DNA of 64,000 bases from CAVPTL01 sp963727235 (GTDB taxonomy: Bacteria; Actinomycetota; Thermoleophilia; Gaiellales; JAICJC01). The position numbers and the translations under genes were made by a program. This document shows positions 60,980-64,000 of the stretch, piece by piece. The stretch is taken from NCBI GenBank assembly GCA_963727235.1, contig CAVSFZ010000011.1:1-64000 (forward strand), written 5' to 3'. Below the pieces are notes generated by a model. That model had not been told where the DNA came from. It saw only the letters and a program-made list of their open reading frames with translations, and did no database searches. Every line of letters starts with the position of its first letter. Position 1 is the stretch's first letter.

Positions 60980-61684
60980 GTGGCCCGGGCCGTGACGGAG
61001 CCACTCCGTCCGCTGTCTCGTCAAAGCGTCGCGGACGACGCCTACACACAGCTGCGAACGGCCATCCAGGACGGGTCGCTGCCCCCCGGCACCCGCCTGG
61101 TGGAGCGCCGGATCGCAGCCCAGTTTCACATCAGCCATATTCCGGTGCGCGAGGCGCTGGCACGGCTCAGCGACGACGGCCTGGTCGATCGGGCGGCCGG
61201 GCGCGGAGCCCGGGTCGCCTCCCTGGGCCGGCGCGAGCTGGAGGAGATCTCGACCGTTCGGGTGGTGCTCGAGCAGCTGGTTGCGGTGCGCGCCCAGACC
61301 CATGCACCGCCGGGCACCGAGGACGAGCTTCGGACGGTGGCAGCGGCCATGGCCGCCGCCGCGATCGAGGGCGACCGCGACAGAGTGGCGGACCTCGACC
61401 GGGAGTTCCACGAGCGGCTGTGGACGGCCACCGATCACCAGACGCTGATTCAGCTGGTCGAAGGACTGCGCGGGCGGATCGCCGCCTTCCTGCGCCGGGC
61501 CACGTATCTGCTGGAGCAGGGCCAGCTGGTGGCGCACACCGCCTCGCACGTCGAGCTGATCGACGCCATCTTCAGTGGTGACCCGGATCGGGCCAAGGCC
61601 AAGATGGCCGAGCACATCCAGATCGCCGCCGCGCGCGTCGATCACTCGCTGGTCTCCGACGAGGACGGATCCGATGGGGAGTGA
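60980..61684 (+). CDS. GntR-family transcriptional regulator (FadR/FCD type)
   Basis: A 234-residue regulator. N-terminal winged helix (about 15-80) with GTRLVERRIAAQFHISHIPVREALARLSDDGLV, then an all-helical FCD effector domain (about 95-225) that usually binds a carboxylate through metal-coordinating Asp/His residues (DREFHERLW near 150). GTG 60980 is used; GTG 60992 is equally possible and loses four residues. It heads the rightward operon and probably regulates both operons through the palindrome between them. Confidence 0.9.
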   Translation: MARAVTEPLRPLSRQSVADDAYTQLRTAIQDGSLPPGTRLVERRIAAQFHISHIPVREALARLSDDGLVDRAAGRGARVASLGRRELEEISTVRVVLEQLVAVRAQTHAPPGTEDELRTVAAAMAAAAIEGDRDRVADLDREFHERLWTATDHQTLIQLVEGLRGRIAAFLRRATYLLEQGQLVAHTASHVELIDAIFSGDPDRAKAKMAEHIQIAAARVDHSLVSDEDGSDGE

Positions 61685-62666
61685 GCTGATTGTCATCACC
61701 GACTCGGATCTTCCCGGAAATGCGACCGAGAATGTGCTTTCCGACGCCGGTTACCGGGTCGTCCGGGCTTCATGTTCGAACGAGCAGGACGTGCTCGACG
61801 TCGCCACCGGCGCGCGCGCGCTGATCGTGCAGTGGGCGCCGATCACCGCAACGGTGATCGACTCGCTCGATGCCTGTGAGTTCATCAGCCGCATCGGCAT
61901 CGGCTTGGACATGATCGACCTGGAGGCCGCCACCGGAAAAGGCATCGCGGTCGCCAACACGCCGGACTACTGCGTCGAGGAGGTGGCGGCGCACACAGCC
62001 GCGCTGGTGCTCGCGGGTACTCGGGGTCTGCGCACGCTCGACGCGGGCATCCGCCGAAACCAATGGGAGCCGATCGAGCATGCACCGCTGGCCCGCCGCC
62101 CGTCGGCCATGACCGCGGTGGTACTCGGGTTCGGCCGGATCGGCCGTCGGGTGGCTCGGATCCTGGATTCGGTCGGCTTTCGCGTGATCGTCAGCGACCC
62201 GTATGTGCCGCTGGGCGATATCGGCGATCTCGGATACGCGACCGCACCCTTGGAGCAAGCGCTTCTGGCTGCCGACGTGCTCACCCTGCACGTTCCGCTG
62301 ACGCCGGAGACGCGCGGCCTGATCGGCGAGCGGGAGCTGGCGCTGATCCCCCCGGGGAGCCTGATCGTCAACACCTGCCGGGGCGGGCTGATCGATGAGC
62401 AGGCACTCGCCCGTGCACTCACGTCGGGCCACGTCGGCGGAGCCGGCCTGGACGTGTTCGAGCACGAGCCGCTGGCGGAGTCCAGTCCTCTGCGGGATGC
62501 GCCCAACGTGATCCTCACCCCGCACGCAGCCTGGTACTCCCCCGAGTCGCTGGCCGACCTGACCGTGCGCGCCGCCCACCAGACGGTGGATTTCCTGGCC
62601 GGCCGCCGGCCTCAGGCGATCGTCAATCCGCGATACGTCGATGCACTCCGATCGGGACGGCCATGA
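61674..62666 (+). CDS. D-2-hydroxyacid dehydrogenase
   Basis: A 330-residue NAD-dependent dehydrogenase of the D-isomer 2-hydroxyacid/CtBP type. Nucleotide motif VVLGFGRIGRRVARIL near 145, catalytic Arg in NTCRGGLID near 235, an acidic residue near VFEHEPL, and the catalytic His in TPHAAWYS near 283. It overlaps the GntR gene by 11 bases and the next gene as ATGA, so it belongs to the same operon. A role reducing or oxidising a 2-keto/2-hydroxy acid in the pathway is expected. Confidence 0.9.
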   Translation: MGSELIVITDSDLPGNATENVLSDAGYRVVRASCSNEQDVLDVATGARALIVQWAPITATVIDSLDACEFISRIGIGLDMIDLEAATGKGIAVANTPDYCVEEVAAHTAALVLAGTRGLRTLDAGIRRNQWEPIEHAPLARRPSAMTAVVLGFGRIGRRVARILDSVGFRVIVSDPYVPLGDIGDLGYATAPLEQALLAADVLTLHVPLTPETRGLIGERELALIPPGSLIVNTCRGGLIDEQALARALTSGHVGGAGLDVFEHEPLAESSPLRDAPNVILTPHAAWYSPESLADLTVRAAHQTVDFLAGRRPQAIVNPRYVDALRSGRP

Positions 62667-63454
62667 GCCGGCTGTGGCGCGGAGCTCAAAGGCCCGGTCA
62701 GGTCGAGCGAGCCGAGATCTCGGAGCGGGCATGGTCGACGCCGTGGGACGCCCCTGCGGTGCCGCCCTTCCCTATCGGCTTTCGCGACGTCACGGTGCTG
62801 ACCGTGTGCTACCGCAGCGACCGGGAGGCCATCGAGCAGCTGGTGCCGGCGCCCCTCGAGGTCATCAGCGACGTGGTCGTGGCCCACATCTATCGCATGC
62901 CCGACGTCGACTTCATGGGCCGGGTGAACGAGTGCAACGTGATGGTGGGAGTGCGGCTGGGAGCAGACACGACCGGCGGCTACACCACCGCCCAGTACCT
63001 CGACTCGCCCGAGGGGGTGGCCCACGGCCGCGAGGTGCACGGCCAGCCCAAGAAGGTCGCCGAGGTGAGCCTCGAGACACGTGGCGATCTGGTGGTCGGA
63101 CGGGTCACGCGCAACGGCATCGAGGTGCTCACCGCAACCCTGCCGTACAAGCAGCGGGCATGTCCGCAGAAGGACATGCTGGCGCACTACGACTTCAGCG
63201 AGAACATCAACCTCAAGCTGATCCCGTCCATCGACGGCTCGGTCGCCATTCGTCAGCTGACCGCCCGCCGGCTGCAGGACGTGCGGGTCTCCGAGTGTCA
63301 CACCGGCCCCTGCACCGTCGAGCTGCGGCCCAATGCGCAGGCGCCGGTGTTCCGGCTGCCGGTGCGAGAACCGCTGGACGGGTTCCTGTGGCGGACCGAC
63401 TTCACGCTCACGGCAGGACGAGTGCTTCACGACTATCCGGCAGGGCGGTCATGA
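62663..63454 (+). CDS. Acetoacetate decarboxylase family protein
   Basis: A 263-residue protein of the ADC family. FRDVTVLTVCYRSDREAIEQLVPAPLEV near the N-terminus is the family start, and GREVHGQPKKVAEVSL near 120-136 holds the Lys pair in which one Lys forms the Schiff base in true decarboxylases. The relatives include many aldolase-dehydratase variants, so it may process a keto acid made by the dehydrogenase before it. ATG overlaps the upstream stop, and its own stop overlaps the next ATG. Confidence 0.85.
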   Translation: MSRLWRGAQRPGQVERAEISERAWSTPWDAPAVPPFPIGFRDVTVLTVCYRSDREAIEQLVPAPLEVISDVVVAHIYRMPDVDFMGRVNECNVMVGVRLGADTTGGYTTAQYLDSPEGVAHGREVHGQPKKVAEVSLETRGDLVVGRVTRNGIEVLTATLPYKQRACPQKDMLAHYDFSENINLKLIPSIDGSVAIRQLTARRLQDVRVSECHTGPCTVELRPNAQAPVFRLPVREPLDGFLWRTDFTLTAGRVLHDYPAGRS

Positions 63455-64000
63455 CCCGGCGGACCCTCACCGGCACCCTGCTCGCAGGAGTCGCGCGAGC
63501 GCCGCATCGGGTCACTGCCGGGATGCCGATCGGGCCGTGGGGGGCGCGAGCCACACAGACGTCCACCGGGATCCACAAGCCGCTGACCGTGACCGCGCTG
63601 GTACTCGGCGGGCCGGACACCGGCCCCGCCGCGGTGGTAATCGCAATCGACACGGTCAGCTGGCCCACCGACCTGGGCGCCTCGGTGGCGGAGGAGGTTG
63701 CCGCAGCGGTGGGAGTGGATTCCACGGCGGTGTTCCTGGCGGCCTCCCACACCCACAGTGGGCTGTCGCTGGACGAGACCTACCTGGCGCCGTGGGATCC
63801 GGACGGCAGCGCCCGCGAGCGGCGCGCCGAGCTGATGGCCGAGCTCCCCGGGATCGCAGTCGCGGCGGCCGGCGCCTGCCGACCGGTGCGGGCGGTCGCG
63901 ACCCGCGTTCCGTGTGCGATTGCGCGCTCGCGCCGGCAACAGGCGTTTGGACGCCGGCTGGTGGGAGTCGCTGACGTGCCCTCGGATGAGACGCTGGACG
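63451..64000 (+). CDS. Neutral ceramidase-like protein (partial, runs off the window)
   Basis: The first 183 codons of a gene open to the window end. MPIGPWGARATQTSTGIHKPLTV near residues 25-45 and FLAASHTHSGLS near 98, with its H-x-H, match the N-terminal domain of neutral/alkaline non-lysosomal ceramidase-like amidases, where these His bind zinc. No signal peptide is obvious, so many such bacterial homologues may act inside the cell. It continues the rightward catabolic operon (ATGA overlap). The full length and the C-terminal domain are unseen. Confidence 0.75.
   Translation, partial: MTRRTLTGTLLAGVARAPHRVTAGMPIGPWGARATQTSTGIHKPLTVTALVLGGPDTGPAAVVIAIDTVSWPTDLGASVAEEVAAAVGVDSTAVFLAASHTHSGLSLDETYLAPWDPDGSARERRAELMAELPGIAVAAAGACRPVRAVATRVPCAIARSRRQQAFGRRLVGVADVPSDETLD

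Overview
The window looks like a chromosomal segment of a high-GC actinobacterium. Support comes from heavy GTG/TTG start use, many GTGA and ATGA gene overlaps, and a housekeeping gene order (tilS-hpt-ftsH-folP-folB-folK-coaX-dusB-greA-lysS-clpC-radA-disA-carD-PIN/TRAM-ispD-ispF) typical of Actinomycetota. The RegX3/MprA-like two-component genes and the secreted FN3-phosphoesterases would suit a deep lineage such as Thermoleophilia, but that placement is inference. I see no rRNA, tRNA, CRISPR array, prophage or IS transposase.

Layout. 1-7.6 kb: MFS exporter, cation/proton antiporter, then an operon of hydantoinase/oxoprolinase subunits A and B, a flavin amine oxidase and clpS. 7.6-19.5 kb: CtaG-like protein, nitrilase-family amidohydrolase, alpha/beta hydrolase with acyl-CoA dehydrogenase, two tandem GAF-GAF-GGDEF diguanylate cyclases, a BNR-repeat lipoprotein, a hotdog thioesterase, a lipid kinase with a nucleoside phosphorylase, and a divergent methyltransferase/hydrolase pair. 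19.6-45.6 kb: the housekeeping core of tRNA modification, purine salvage, FtsH protease, folate synthesis, CoA synthesis, transcription elongation, lysyl-tRNA synthetase, ClpC, DNA repair, c-di-AMP synthesis, CarD and the MEP isoprenoid pathway. 45.7-56.3 kb: three secreted alkaline-phosphatase-fold phosphoesterases around an OmpR-type response regulator/histidine kinase pair, a PAP2 phosphatase and an FTR1-like membrane protein. 56.3-64 kb: a catabolic cluster for a sugar-acid or hydroxy-acid substrate, with divergent operons around a GntR/FCD regulator.

Three patterns are most worth following. First, a family of 30-33 bp near-perfect palindromes (outer arm GTGAATAA, core GGTGCCAGGCACC) occurs eight times plus one decayed copy. 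It sits at gene ends and supplies the stop codon of at least five genes, a possible start codon of one, and the C-terminus of another. Second, a 21-bp element made of two TGAGA motifs 11 bp apart occurs three times, each next to the two-component system or a secreted phosphoesterase, and suggests a small phosphate or envelope-stress regulon. Third, many genes have a TANNNT hexamer 6-8 bases before the start codon, which points to widespread leaderless transcription, including a divergent pair whose start codons touch with no gap.

Other oddities are an ftsH gene whose only well-placed start is ATT, a structured greA leader, a 297-bp-period exact tandem duplication of an FN3 domain, and a metallophosphoesterase remnant between radA and disA.
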